Notes: generated by a model from the sequence alone, not told the origin. A DNA stretch of 64,000 bases from Prochlorococcus marinus str. MIT 0918 (GCF_027359415.1 NZ_CP114780.1:124001-188000), one strand, 5' to 3'. Positions 39,256-48,776 are shown, counted from the first letter of the stretch. Translations and numbers: made by a program.

Positions 39256-40251
39256 TTATCTGAACATAGAACTTATTGAGCTTTCTTCATGTATTCTCCA
39301 TATTGCTTCTCCAAGCATATTTGCAACAGAAAGTACTTTTAATTGACTAAATAATTGATCCCTTGGAACAGGAATACTATTTGTAACTACCACTTCTTCA
39401 AAAAGGTCTTTTGCTGATAAACGTGTATAGGCTGGCGGTGAAAAAACTGCATGTGAGGCACATGCAATTACTCTTTTAGCTCCTTCTTTTCTTAGAAGTT
39501 GTGCGCCTGCACATATAGTTCCACCAGTATCAATCATGTCATCAATTAATATTGCGGTTTTATTTGAGACATCACCAATAACTGTAAGGCTCTCAGCGAT
39601 ATTATGAGCTGATCTCCTTTTATCAATAATAGCAAGCGGTGCACCTTTCATTTGTTTTGCAAATGCTCTTGCTCTAGCAACCCCTCCAACATCAGGAGAA
39701 ACTACCACCACATCACTTAAGTTTTTTGTTGAAAGGTAATCAACTAATACTGGTGATCCATATATGTGATCACAAGGTATATCAAAATAACCTTGGATTT
39801 GGGCTGAATGCAAATCCATAGCTAGGACTCTGTCAACTCCTGAAGATACGAGGAGGTTTGCAGTGAGTTTGGCTGTAATCGATTCTCTTCCGGCTGTTTT
39901 CCTGTCTGCCCTTGCATATCCATAATAAGGAATAACAGCAGTAACTTGTCTAGCTGAGGCTCTTTTACATGCATCTACCATGATCATTAACTCCATAAGG
40001 CTGTCATTTACAGGAGCACATGTTGGTTGTATTAAAAAAACATCACATCCTCTTATTGATTGCTGAATCTGTACATATAGTTCCCCATCGGCAAACCTTT
40101 TAGATACAAGTGGTACATCCTCTATGCCTATATATGATGCTATCTCTTTTGCAAGAGTAGGATTAGAAGTACCGCTTATTAGCTTTAATCTTTGAGTATT
40201 ATGGCTGTTCTTTAGATTTTCAGCCGTAGATGCGGTGATAAAGCTAGTCAC
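39256..40251 (-). CDS. prs: Ribose-phosphate pyrophosphokinase
   Basis: A 331-residue PRPP synthetase that transfers pyrophosphate from ATP to ribose-5-phosphate. Typical segments are LISGTSNPTLAKEIA, KRFADGELYVQIQ, RGCDVFLIQPTCAPVNDSLMEL, RADRKTAGRESITAKL, LAMDLHSAQIQGYFDIPCDH (20-residue core) and the PRPP loop AILIDDMIDTGGTICAG. I prefer the GTG at 40251 (protein starting MTSFITAST); a TTG four codons earlier is possible. It stands alone and is divergent from the conserved gene at 40338. Confidence 0.96.
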   Translation of the reverse strand: MTSFITASTAENLKNSHNTQRLKLISGTSNPTLAKEIASYIGIEDVPLVSKRFADGELYVQIQQSIRGCDVFLIQPTCAPVNDSLMELMIMVDACKRASARQVTAVIPYYGYARADRKTAGRESITAKLTANLLVSSGVDRVLAMDLHSAQIQGYFDIPCDHIYGSPVLVDYLSTKNLSDVVVVSPDVGGVARARAFAKQMKGAPLAIIDKRRSAHNIAESLTVIGDVSNKTAILIDDMIDTGGTICAGAQLLRKEGAKRVIACASHAVFSPPAYTRLSAKDLFEEVVVTNSIPVPRDQLFSQLKVLSVANMLGEAIWRIHEESSISSMFR

Positions 40252-40337
40252 AATTCGCCGCAATCAATAACCCTTATATTGATGCTAATGCTGATAGCTC
40301 TCTATTCCAAATTTTTTTTAACTCTTGTAGGCGATCG

Positions 40338-40880
40338 ATGATTTCTCATAACCCTATTCTTTATTCGATTGGTGATTTGTCTAAGGAGTTAGAGATTGCA
40401 GGATCCATTGCTATTTCTAAGTTTACAGGTACAAGAGTTTTAAATATTGCATGTGAAGAAGATCCAAATGTTGTTCTTGAATTATTTGTAAAAAGAAATG
40501 ATATTGGGAAAATTTGTGGAGATCCAGCCATGTTAAGACCATCTGGAGATAGCTGGTTAGGAGCAATTGGAGCATGGAAAATACCATTCATTTTATTAAT
40601 ACCACCACTCACTTCAGGCAATATTCCTGGCATCGCGGCTGCTTATGTAAGTTTATGCAAGGATTTAAGGGTTCCTTTAGTTGGATTAATTCAGTTAGGC
40701 GGTATTTGGAACTCTTTAGATAGAAAATTAGATGGGTTGCCGTGGTGTGGTCTCATGCCGGATGAAGTTTTAAGAGCTGATTTCCAAATTAATAAAATCA
40801 GCTCTTTATCTCTTCAGCAAATGGAAGAAAGTATGTTCAATATAAGAAAGCGTATATCGCTGCTAATTGAAAAAAAATGA
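40338..40880 (+). CDS. Conserved protein of unknown function
   Basis: A 180-residue protein with a mostly soluble, mixed composition. Recognisable stretches are CEEDPNVVLELFVKRNDIG, DPAMLRPSGDSWLGAIGAW and PPLTSGNIPGIAAAYVSLCKDLRVPLVGLIQLGG, read as separate motifs. The hydrophobic middle looks like buried beta strands rather than membrane helices. I know no characterised family. It is divergent from prs (86-bp gap), which is the only contextual hint. The ATG at 40338 is the obvious start. Confidence 0.65.
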   Translation: MISHNPILYSIGDLSKELEIAGSIAISKFTGTRVLNIACEEDPNVVLELFVKRNDIGKICGDPAMLRPSGDSWLGAIGAWKIPFILLIPPLTSGNIPGIAAAYVSLCKDLRVPLVGLIQLGGIWNSLDRKLDGLPWCGLMPDEVLRADFQINKISSLSLQQMEESMFNIRKRISLLIEKK

Positions 40881-40970
40881 TTAAGGTTATCTTAAAAAAA
40901 CTTAGTATTATCTATATCTCTAAAATTAATTTATTAAAATAAAAATATAGAAATTAGATATGTGTATTTC

Positions 40971-41117
40971 CTATCTAGGTTTAGAAATAATTTTAATATC
41001 TTCTCTAATATTATTGAATTCCAGTGTTATATTATTGGAAATCAAATTCGAACACCAAATTCCAAGCAAAGTAATTGCAATACAATGAACCACTCTACCT
41101 GGATATATTCTTATCAC
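40971..41117 (-). CDS. Possible 48-residue single-helix membrane protein
   Basis: A short minus-strand ORF starting with GTG, just after an in-frame stop. It encodes a basic N-terminus (IRIYPGRVVH), one hydrophobic segment (CIAITLLGIWCSNLI) and a polar tail ending SKPR. This positive-inside, single-helix pattern is protein-like, and the rest of the 320-bp gap is otherwise empty. A clear ribosome binding site is missing. The remainder of the gap (40881-40970 and 41118-41200) shows nothing I recognise. Confidence 0.45.
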   Translation of the reverse strand: MIRIYPGRVVHCIAITLLGIWCSNLISNNITLEFNNIREDIKIISKPR

Positions 41118-41200
41118 TTGTTACATTGAATAAGTCTTCTTCATTATTCAACGTTTTCTAGAAAAGAAAAAGATTTTATGTTTTTTGAAACTTTCCTCTA

Positions 41201-42748
41201 ATGGTGCTTGATTCTATATCAAAGCCAAGATTTACTGGGATTTTAATTCACCCATCTTCTTTGCCAAGCAAAGATATTTGTGGGACTTTTGGAGAATCTG
41301 CTAGGACTTTTATTAAGTTGCTTGCTGAGAATCATATAAGTGTTTGGCAATTCTTACCTCTTACTCCAACTGATTCAACTGGTTCCCCTTATAGTTCTCC
41401 TTCTTGTTTTGCTTTAAATCCTTGGTTAATTGATTTAGATGATCTCATAGAAGATGGTTTTTTGCCTTCTTCAATTATTAATGAATTCTCAAATATAACT
41501 ACTGAAAATAATATTGATAAGATTGATTTTGGTAAAGCACAAATAAAAAGTTATAAAATTGGTCAAGCTTTGGTTAGATCATGGAAAGGTCAAAATATAA
41601 AACATCATAATGAATTTCTGGAATGGTCCTCCAATCAATTTTGGCTGGAGAATCATTCTTGTTTTATGGAATTAAGGCGTCAATTTAAGGGAATTCCATG
41701 GTGGGAGTGGCCAGAACCTTTTTCTTCTTTTAGAAGTAATGAATTAAGTCTTTGGAAACTTAAGTATAAAGATAATTTGTTAGAGCATTCTTTATTGCAA
41801 TGGCATTTAAATCGCCAATGGAATAAATTAAGGTCTTTATCAAAGGATCTGGGAGTTCTGCTTTTTGGAGACCTGCCTTTTTATGTTTCAAGAGATAGTG
41901 CAGATGTATGGGCAAATCGATCACTTTTTTCAGTACTTGCTAAAGGTAATTTAGATAAACAAAGTGGTGTTCCACCAGATTACTTTTCTGAAACAGGCCA
42001 ACTTTGGGGAACCCCTGTATACCGTTGGAGTAAACATAAGAGAACAAATTTTAGTTGGTGGAGAAGTCGATTTAAAAGGCAATGGTCACAAGTTGATTTG
42101 TTGCGTTTAGATCATTTTAGGGCTCTTGATTCATATTGGTCTGTCCCAGGGGATCATAAAACTGCAAAAAATGGATGTTGGATTCCATCACCTGGATTGG
42201 AATTAATTTCCCATTTGAAAAAAGATTTTGGTGCCAATCTTCCATTGGTGGCAGAAGATCTTGGCGTAATAACTTCCAATGTTAAGAAGCTACGTGATTA
42301 CTTTGGTTTCCCAGGTATGAAAATTCTTCAATTTGCATTTGATGGAAATTTAGATAACCCTTATTTGCCAGAAAACATTAAAGGTTATAAGTGGATTGTA
42401 TATTCTGGAACTCATGATAATGCGACTACTAATGGTTGGTGGGAAGAGTCTGATAATGAAGTTAGGGAAATGGTAAACAATAGAGATAAAGGAACTTATA
42501 ATTCTCCGGCTTGGAAATTAATAGAGATTGGAATGAACACAAAAACCTTTCTGTTTGTTTGTCCTGTGCAAGATGTTCTTTCTTTAGGAAATGAGGCAAG
42601 ACTAAATAAGCCAGGTACAATTGGTTTTAATTGGTCTTGGAGATTAAAAGATTTTAATGATGATTTTAGAATGTCGATAAAGAAATATGGAGAACTTTCT
42701 GATAAATGTGGACGTTCTTTTAAGAATATTCATTCTTTATTGATTTAA
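41201..42748 (+). CDS. malQ: 4-alpha-glucanotransferase
   Basis: A 515-residue GH77 enzyme (amylomaltase, D-enzyme) that moves maltosyl or longer glucan segments and helps degrade or remodel glycogen. Early marks are GILIHPSSLPSKDICGTFG and WQFLPLTPTDSTGSPYSSPS. The nucleophile Asp is in LLRLDHFRALDSYW, the acid/base Glu in PLVAEDLGVI, and the second Asp in VYSGTHDNATTNGWW. Length is typical. It works with the GH57 enzyme encoded at 20.5 kb. It converges on the RodZ-like gene with a 26-bp gap. Confidence 0.96.
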   Translation: MVLDSISKPRFTGILIHPSSLPSKDICGTFGESARTFIKLLAENHISVWQFLPLTPTDSTGSPYSSPSCFALNPWLIDLDDLIEDGFLPSSIINEFSNITTENNIDKIDFGKAQIKSYKIGQALVRSWKGQNIKHHNEFLEWSSNQFWLENHSCFMELRRQFKGIPWWEWPEPFSSFRSNELSLWKLKYKDNLLEHSLLQWHLNRQWNKLRSLSKDLGVLLFGDLPFYVSRDSADVWANRSLFSVLAKGNLDKQSGVPPDYFSETGQLWGTPVYRWSKHKRTNFSWWRSRFKRQWSQVDLLRLDHFRALDSYWSVPGDHKTAKNGCWIPSPGLELISHLKKDFGANLPLVAEDLGVITSNVKKLRDYFGFPGMKILQFAFDGNLDNPYLPENIKGYKWIVYSGTHDNATTNGWWEESDNEVREMVNNRDKGTYNSPAWKLIEIGMNTKTFLFVCPVQDVLSLGNEARLNKPGTIGFNWSWRLKDFNDDFRMSIKKYGELSDKCGRSFKNIHSLLI

Positions 42749-42774
42749 TATATATCATATCAATTTTCATTTCA

Positions 42775-43317
42775 TTATTCTTCTATTTCTTTCATTAGTA
42801 TAGATGGATTTTCTTCATTGATATTATTAAAATATAATGGATTGGTTGTAAGAACATTTTTCTTTGCTAAATAAATTTGGTAAACATTTAGAAAAAAGAT
42901 TGAGATTAATATGCAGAAAAAATAATACAAGTTATATCTTGAATAATATATTGATTGATTTTCTTTCATCTTAAAATGATTCACATTTAAACCTTTATTG
43001 GCTTTTATATCTGCAAAGAGTAATTTTTCCAGTATAGTTTCCTCAATATTTAGTTCTTTTTCAAGTATCTTTAACATAGATATTAGATATGTTCTTTCTG
43101 GTAGATTTTCTATCCAGCCATTTTCTATTGATTCAATGACCGTGACTGATATCTTTGTTCTTTGAGAAAGTGTTATTATATTAATTCCATTTTGCTCTCT
43201 TTGTTCTCTGAGCAATAGGCCTGCTTTTTGAATAGACTCTTTATCTGGATATTTATTTTTTTGAATTACTAGTTTAATTTTTGAATCATTCTTGATCCAT
43301 CTAAACATATTTAACAT
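42775..43317 (-). CDS. RodZ-like HTH membrane protein
   Basis: A 180-residue protein with a Cro/RodZ-type helix-turn-helix domain at about 28-95 (LREQREQNGINIITLSQRTKI and SIENGWIENLPERTYLISM). A transmembrane helix follows (about 130-150, YYFFCILISIFFLNVYQIYL), with a short acidic tail of about 30 residues. The order matches RodZ, which links MreB to the cell wall, but the outer domain is nearly absent, so the protein is about half the usual length. It lies 24 bp after the pseudouridine synthase gene. Confidence 0.7.
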   Translation of the reverse strand: MLNMFRWIKNDSKIKLVIQKNKYPDKESIQKAGLLLREQREQNGINIITLSQRTKISVTVIESIENGWIENLPERTYLISMLKILEKELNIEETILEKLLFADIKANKGLNVNHFKMKENQSIYYSRYNLYYFFCILISIFFLNVYQIYLAKKNVLTTNPLYFNNINEENPSILMKEIEE

Positions 43318-43341
43318 CAGAAGAGTATTTTACTGATATTT

Positions 43342-44052
43342 TTATTTTAGCAACATTTCCCATTCTTGATTATCTAGACATCTCCAACTACCTTCATTTA
43401 GGTTACCTAGTTTGATATTTGATATTGATACCCTCTTAAGGTCGATTACTGCATGTTTTAACTGTTGCCCTATGCGTCTGATTTGCTTATTCCTGCCTTC
43501 AAATAAAGTTATTTCTAGAAGACTTTTATATTTACTTTGTTTTTTTAATTTCACAAGAGCCTTTTTTGTCTTTTTACCATCAATATATATACCTTCCCTC
43601 CATAGATTTAAAGTCTCTTCGTTAGGTAAACCTTTTACCCAGACTTGATATATTTTACTATGATTATATTTCGGATGAGTTAGTTGATATGTTAATAAAC
43701 CATTATTGGATATTAAAAGAGCACCTCTACTATTTAAATCCAGTCTCCCTACAGGATACATACCTGGTCTTAATTCTTTAGGGAGTAGATCTATTACAGT
43801 TTTTCTATTATGAGTATCATTACATGTACAAATTATACCTTGTGGCTTATTGATAAGAATTACTTTGCTTTTTATATTTTTTGGAATAATAAAATTATCT
43901 ATCCTAATTATATCTACTAATGGATTGGCTTTCTCACCAATCTCTGCTTGTTTATTATTTACATAGACCCTTTTTGAATAAATTAACATCTCAGCTTTTC
44001 GTCTAGAACATATACCTGAGCCCCCAATAATCTTTTGTATTCTTTCTTCCAT
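43342..44052 (-). CDS. Pseudouridine synthase, RsuA/RluB family
   Basis: A 236-residue enzyme that converts uridine to pseudouridine in rRNA. An S4 RNA-binding domain (about 1-60, IQKIIGGSGICSRRKAEMLI) precedes the catalytic domain. The catalytic Asp lies in YPVGRLDLNSRGALLISN near residue 102, and EGRNKQIRRIGQQL near 185 is the C-terminal family motif. RluB, RluE/F and RsuA are hard to tell apart here. It is followed closely by the RodZ-like gene, so the two may be co-transcribed. Confidence 0.92.
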   Translation of the reverse strand: MEERIQKIIGGSGICSRRKAEMLIYSKRVYVNNKQAEIGEKANPLVDIIRIDNFIIPKNIKSKVILINKPQGIICTCNDTHNRKTVIDLLPKELRPGMYPVGRLDLNSRGALLISNNGLLTYQLTHPKYNHSKIYQVWVKGLPNEETLNLWREGIYIDGKKTKKALVKLKKQSKYKSLLEITLFEGRNKQIRRIGQQLKHAVIDLKRVSISNIKLGNLNEGSWRCLDNQEWEMLLK

Positions 44053-44109
44053 CGTAAATATATTTTAATAGGAATTTATCTTTAAGGAATTATGTAGATA
44101 TATTTTTAT

Positions 44110-45804
44110 TTATTTAATAATAGAATTCATACGAGCCATCAAATTATTTACTATTTGTTCTGGCATGAATTTCTTTAGCAACACATTGCCTAATTGTTTC
44201 ACATCTGTTGCATTGAACTCATCATTTTTTATAAGAGACATTAGAAATTTTTTTCTTATTTTAACACCCTTAGAACTAACAAGTAATTTTATTCCATTTT
44301 TTGCTACTGGAATTAATTCAGTACTGCCAGAAGATGAGTTGACTTCTATAACATCTAAAAGAGCTTCTATTCTATCTACTCTAATTTGATTTTCTTTATC
44401 AAAAATGATGTCCATTAGAATAGAAACCATTTCTTCGTTCTGTTCTGTTAAAAGCCTTTTTGCTACATATGGGTATGCAAATCTAATTATTTTAAACTCT
44501 GGGTCTAATTTCAATGCTAGGCCTTCTTGGCTTACTACTGCTCTAATTATAAGTGCAAATCTAGCTGGTACTCTAAAAGGATAGTCAAACATTAATTCTG
44601 AAAACTTATCGGTTATTGTTTTTATATTAAATGAATTAACTTCTTTATTAATAACACCCCCTAAAATCTCTTCTAATACTGGCGCTAACTTATTTATATC
44701 TTCTCTTTCAGAGAGAAATCCTAATTTTTTAAAATCATTTGCTAAGGATATGAAATCTTGGTTAACTAAATGAACAATTGCACCAGTTAATATTATTCGA
44801 TCGTTATCATTAATAGAATCCATCATTCCAAAGTCTACGTAACCTATTTTCCCTTCAGAATTCTTTTCCCCTTGTAGAGCAAAAAGATTTCCTGGATGTG
44901 GGTCTGCATGAAAATAACCAAATTCAAGTAATTGTTGAATTCCGCTTATTACAGCAGTTCGAATAATTGATGTGGGATTAATTCCCTTTGATAAAAGTGC
45001 TTCTCTATCTTGAATTTTTGTACCTTCAATCCAACTTGTTGTTATAACTTTCTTAGAAGAAATGATTTTTTCTACTATAGGAACTTTTATTAGCTTATTA
45101 TTCTTAAAAATCTCTGCAAACCTTTCTGCATTTTCAGCTTCTTGTTCATAATCAATTTCTTTATATAGACTTAAGCCAAATTCATCAACTATTTCATCTA
45201 GGCCGAATCCAAGGTTAAGAGGAAGAAATGGAGAAGCAAATATACTTAATAGTCTTATTAATACTAAATCTCTTCTAATAATAAATTCTAAATTTGGTCT
45301 TTGTATTTTGACAGCAACCCAGTAATTAGAATTCAATTTTGCCTTGTATACTTGACCAAGACTTGCTGAAGCTACAGATTTCAAAGGGAAGAAATCAAAT
45401 ATTTCTTCAGTTGGTTTTCCAATTTCCTTTTCAAAAATTTTTTTTGCTTCTATATGATTAAAAGCTGGTAGGTCATCTTGAAGTTTTGTAAGTTCATCTA
45501 ACCAGATCTTATTTACTAAGTCAGGCCTTGTTGATAATGCTTGTCCTAATTTTATAAAACAAGGACCTAATTCTATAATTGTTTTTAATAGGTTTTTGGC
45601 CAGACTTTTTTGAATCTTTTCATCTTGATTCCTAGAATTTACTATAAGTTGTATTGAGAATAATATTATTGAGCTGAAAATTTGTATTAGTCTAGGTATC
45701 CATATCCATGGTCTGAAAAATAACCAAATGAAATCACCTTGAGGGTCATAGATCATTTTTAATGATTTTCTCTGTTTTGAAGATGACTTATGAGACTTAT
45801 TCAC
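44110..45804 (-). CDS. ABC1/AarF/UbiB family kinase-like protein
   Basis: A 564-residue member of the atypical ABC1 kinase family. The KxGQ-type motif is FIKLGQALSTRPDL near residue 100, the nucleotide-binding Lys is in YWVAVKIQRPN, and the catalytic loop is FGYFHADPHPGNLFAL, followed by GYVDFGMMD. C-terminal helices may sit on or in the membrane. In plants and cyanobacteria such proteins regulate prenyl-quinone and tocopherol metabolism; the exact role here is unknown. The start is a GTG at 45804, and the gene is divergent from the decarboxylase gene with only about 50 bp between starts. Confidence 0.9.
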   Translation of the reverse strand: MNKSHKSSSKQRKSLKMIYDPQGDFIWLFFRPWIWIPRLIQIFSSIILFSIQLIVNSRNQDEKIQKSLAKNLLKTIIELGPCFIKLGQALSTRPDLVNKIWLDELTKLQDDLPAFNHIEAKKIFEKEIGKPTEEIFDFFPLKSVASASLGQVYKAKLNSNYWVAVKIQRPNLEFIIRRDLVLIRLLSIFASPFLPLNLGFGLDEIVDEFGLSLYKEIDYEQEAENAERFAEIFKNNKLIKVPIVEKIISSKKVITTSWIEGTKIQDREALLSKGINPTSIIRTAVISGIQQLLEFGYFHADPHPGNLFALQGEKNSEGKIGYVDFGMMDSINDNDRIILTGAIVHLVNQDFISLANDFKKLGFLSEREDINKLAPVLEEILGGVINKEVNSFNIKTITDKFSELMFDYPFRVPARFALIIRAVVSQEGLALKLDPEFKIIRFAYPYVAKRLLTEQNEEMVSILMDIIFDKENQIRVDRIEALLDVIEVNSSSGSTELIPVAKNGIKLLVSSKGVKIRKKFLMSLIKNDEFNATDVKQLGNVLLKKFMPEQIVNNLMARMNSIIK

Positions 45805-45856
45805 AGTTTAATTTTCATATGTATGTAATTTTCTTGAAAAAGTGCAAAGAGGTTTC

Positions 45857-47254
45857 ATGAGGCTTTCTGCCTTATTAAATTTAAAGCGCGGTAAGAATTT
45901 ATTTTTACCTGCACATGGTAGAGGAAATGCTTTGCCTCGAGATATAAAGAAGTTATTAAAAAGCAAGCCAGGAAGTTGGGACTTGCCTGAACTCCCTGAT
46001 ATTGGGGGGCCAACTTGTTTAGGTGGAGCAGTTTCTCTAAGCCAGAAGGAGAGTGCATTGGCTATTGGAGCAGATAGAGGTTGGTATGGAGTCAATGGTG
46101 CTACTGGTCTTTTGCAGTCGGCTCTTTTAGCCATGTCTAAGCCTAAACAATCAATTTTAATGCCTCGCAATGTTCATAAATCCATTATTCAGGCATGTAT
46201 TCTTGGTGATATTAGACCAGTACTCTTTGACCTTCCTTATTTGGAGGATAGAGGTCATTTTTTGCCTACAGATATCTTTTGGTTCAAGAAGATCTTTGAA
46301 TGTATTTCTAATGAGTCTATTGAATTATCAGCTGTTGTATTAACAAACCCAACTTATCAAGGTTATTCAGCTGATTTGCATCCTCTGGTCCAATTAATTC
46401 ATAAAAAAGGATTACCTGTTTTAGTAGATGAAGCGCATGGGACTCATTTCTCAACCTCAGTTGATCTTCTTTTACCTAAATCTTCCTTAAGAGCTGGGGC
46501 TGATCTTGTAGTGCATTCATTACATAAGTCGGCTTTAGGTCTTGGACAAACTGCTGCATTATGGCTTCAAGGAGATTTGGTAGACCCTGAAATTTTAGAA
46601 AAAAATATAGCTTGTTTGCAAACTACAAGCCCTAGTGCATTGTTACTTGCATCTTGTGAGGCAGCTTTAAATCAATGGCAAACCCCTTCAGGATTAAATA
46701 AACTGGCTAATACTTTAACTAGTGCAAGGGAAATTTCATTAAAACTAAGAGACCTAGGATTGCCTTTACTTGAGAATCAAGACCCTTTAAGAATTATTTT
46801 GCATACGGCTTCAAGAGGAATCAGTGGTTTAGACGCAGACAGTTGGTTTTTAAACAGAGGTTTAATAGGAGAGTTGCCTGAGCCAGGAACTATTACTTTT
46901 TGCCTTGGATTTTCAAAACATAGAGGATTGAGCCAAGTTATTAAGAGGAATTGGGATCGGCTTCTTTCTTCAAATATTCCAAAAAATTGTTTTCCTCCTT
47001 TTAAAAAACCAAAATTTCCTTTGATAACAAGTCCTCAAATTTCTTGTTTATCGGCTTTTAAAGCTGATTCGGAAATGGTTCCTCTTTCAGAGGCTGTTGG
47101 TAGAATTTCCTCTAATTTAATTTCTCCTTATCCTCCTGGTGTTCCAATACTTGTACCTGGTGAGTTATTGGACCAAAATCGTGTTAACTGGATGATGGAA
47201 CATAGGTTTTTTTGGCCTGATCAGATCCCATCTAAAATCATGGTAATTAAATAA
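45857..47254 (+). CDS. Orn/Lys/Arg decarboxylase family PLP enzyme
   Basis: A protein of about 465 residues in the fold-type I group of ornithine, lysine and arginine decarboxylases. The start has FLPAHGRGNALP, then NVHKSIIQACIL, LTNPTYQGYSADL and VDEAHGTHF. The PLP lysine is in VVHSLHKSALGLGQTA near residue 224. The C-terminal domain is short, ending in GVPILVPGELL. It lacks the long N-terminal domain of the inducible E. coli enzymes, as cyanobacterial members do. Substrate (arginine or lysine) cannot be read off. I chose the ATG at 45857; a GTG five codons earlier is possible. It overlaps cdsA by one base. Confidence 0.88.
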   Translation: MRLSALLNLKRGKNLFLPAHGRGNALPRDIKKLLKSKPGSWDLPELPDIGGPTCLGGAVSLSQKESALAIGADRGWYGVNGATGLLQSALLAMSKPKQSILMPRNVHKSIIQACILGDIRPVLFDLPYLEDRGHFLPTDIFWFKKIFECISNESIELSAVVLTNPTYQGYSADLHPLVQLIHKKGLPVLVDEAHGTHFSTSVDLLLPKSSLRAGADLVVHSLHKSALGLGQTAALWLQGDLVDPEILEKNIACLQTTSPSALLLASCEAALNQWQTPSGLNKLANTLTSAREISLKLRDLGLPLLENQDPLRIILHTASRGISGLDADSWFLNRGLIGELPEPGTITFCLGFSKHRGLSQVIKRNWDRLLSSNIPKNCFPPFKKPKFPLITSPQISCLSAFKADSEMVPLSEAVGRISSNLISPYPPGVPILVPGELLDQNRVNWMMEHRFFWPDQIPSKIMVIK

Positions 47255-48138
47255 TGACTTCAGGTTCATATAGCAAAAGAGTTCTAAGTGGTGTTTTAGT
47301 TGGTATGTTTGGGTTGATTGTTGTAGGTCTTGGAGGAATTTGGTTTACGTTTGCTTTAGGGCTGATAGTACATCTTGCTCTTATTGAGTATTTTCGAATG
47401 ACTGAATTTACAGGCATTAAGCCTGCAACAAAGACAACACTTTTGACTTGTCAGATTTTATTAATAACAACATATTTAGGAATAAATGGTTATATTCCAG
47501 AGGAACTTGCAAACGCTGTTTTACCACTTTCTGGAGCTGCAATATGTGGATGGTTGCTTTTGCAACCAATAGCAGGTTCTATTGCTGATATAGCAGCCTC
47601 AATCTTTGGACTTTTTTATTTAGGATTTCTACCAAGTTATTGGATTAGATTAAGAAACTTACCCGATATTGATTTGATTTTATCTAAAGAATTTGTTTCT
47701 TCTAATATTTCTTTAATAGAGAATTTTGGCATGATTATTACTTTGATATCTTGTTTAATGATAGTTGCATCAGATATTGGATCTTATTTTTTTGGAGGAT
47801 TCTTTGGTAAACACCCTTTGTCTTCCATATCACCGTCGAAGACAATAGAAGGAGCAATATTTGGGGTTATTTGTGCTATTGCAGTAGGGCTAATATCAGC
47901 TTTTATAATTCAAATTAATCATGGATTAGTTATGGGGATAATATTAGGTCTTTTTGTAGGTTTGTTTGCAATTGTAGGGGATCTAATAGAATCAATGATG
48001 AAACGTGATGCAGGATTAAAAGATTCTGGAGATGCTTTACCAGGTCATGGTGGTATTCTTGATAGGATAGATAGTTATCTTTTTACACCAGCTATAGTTT
48101 ATTATTTAATTAAAATGATTGCAGAATTTTATAATTAG
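47254..48138 (+). CDS. cdsA: Phosphatidate cytidylyltransferase
   Basis: A 294-residue membrane enzyme that makes CDP-diacylglycerol from phosphatidate and CTP, the branch point of phospholipid synthesis. It has about eight transmembrane helices. The CDS signature is in SPSKTIEGAIFG and MMKRDAGLKDSGDALPGHGG, with DRIDS immediately after. Length is typical. The ATG overlaps the last base of the decarboxylase stop codon, so both are translated from one message. It converges on the DUF2993 gene with a 2-bp gap. Confidence 0.95.
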   Translation: MTSGSYSKRVLSGVLVGMFGLIVVGLGGIWFTFALGLIVHLALIEYFRMTEFTGIKPATKTTLLTCQILLITTYLGINGYIPEELANAVLPLSGAAICGWLLLQPIAGSIADIAASIFGLFYLGFLPSYWIRLRNLPDIDLILSKEFVSSNISLIENFGMIITLISCLMIVASDIGSYFFGGFFGKHPLSSISPSKTIEGAIFGVICAIAVGLISAFIIQINHGLVMGIILGLFVGLFAIVGDLIESMMKRDAGLKDSGDALPGHGGILDRIDSYLFTPAIVYYLIKMIAEFYN

Positions 48139-48140
48139 TT

Positions 48141-48776
48141 TTATGGCTTAACAGTTGATGAAATTTTAACAGTTAGTAACTGGTTTTTTAGAAAAACTTT
48201 ATTAAAGAAAATCGACTTATCCATAGGTAGGTATTCTTCTCTAGAGCTTTTAATTTCTTTGATTATCAATTTTCCTTGTTTTGTTTTTAAGTCAAATAGA
48301 TTTTCTTGCGAGTTAGTTTCAGGTTTAGACTCTGATTGTATTTTTATTAGGTTATTGCAAATATTTATTGAAGTGAGTTTAGGTAGGAGTAAGAATTTAC
48401 TTTTCATCCAAGTTTGTAACCAAGAAAACTCATTTTTTAGAATTATTTTTTGCAAATGGTTGCTAGCCAGAACTATTTCACTGGTTATGTTGAACTCTTT
48501 TTTGATTTTGATTTTATTATTATTAACTGCCATCAAATTAAGTTTTAAACTAACATCTTCAGCTATTAATTTTATTGATTTAAAGTCTAAATTCTTGAAA
48601 ATAATATTCTCTGCATTTAAATCTATAGAAGAGAATTGATAGTTAAATAGTGATAAGGAGATTCCAGCTAGGTTTACTTTTAGGTTTTGAATAGATTTAC
48701 ATTTACTTTTAATCCAATAAGTAATTGCTATTTCCAGAAGATTTGATTTAGTTTTTAGATTAGTTATTTTGTTCAC
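48141..48776 (-). CDS. DUF2993-like lipid-binding protein
   Basis: A 211-residue protein with a repeating beta pattern, including LEIAITYWIKSKCKSIQNLKV, ISLSLFNYQFSSIDL and LKLNLMAVNN stretches. This resembles the DUF2993 family, whose members such as LmeA bind phospholipids; assignment is by pattern and is moderate. Lys and Asn are very frequent, as expected at low GC. I chose the GTG at 48776, two bases after the hydrolase stop codon; a longer reading frame upstream would overlap that gene by 70 bp. It is the last gene of the clpC cluster. Confidence 0.6.
   Translation of the reverse strand: MNKITNLKTKSNLLEIAITYWIKSKCKSIQNLKVNLAGISLSLFNYQFSSIDLNAENIIFKNLDFKSIKLIAEDVSLKLNLMAVNNNKIKIKKEFNITSEIVLASNHLQKIILKNEFSWLQTWMKSKFLLLPKLTSINICNNLIKIQSESKPETNSQENLFDLKTKQGKLIIKEIKSSREEYLPMDKSIFFNKVFLKNQLLTVKISSTVKP

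Noticed and set aside
41040-41075. TTCGAAC-like T-loop suggesting a second tRNA
   Set aside because: No acceptor, D or anticodon stems pair around it, and it falls inside the short minus-strand ORF.
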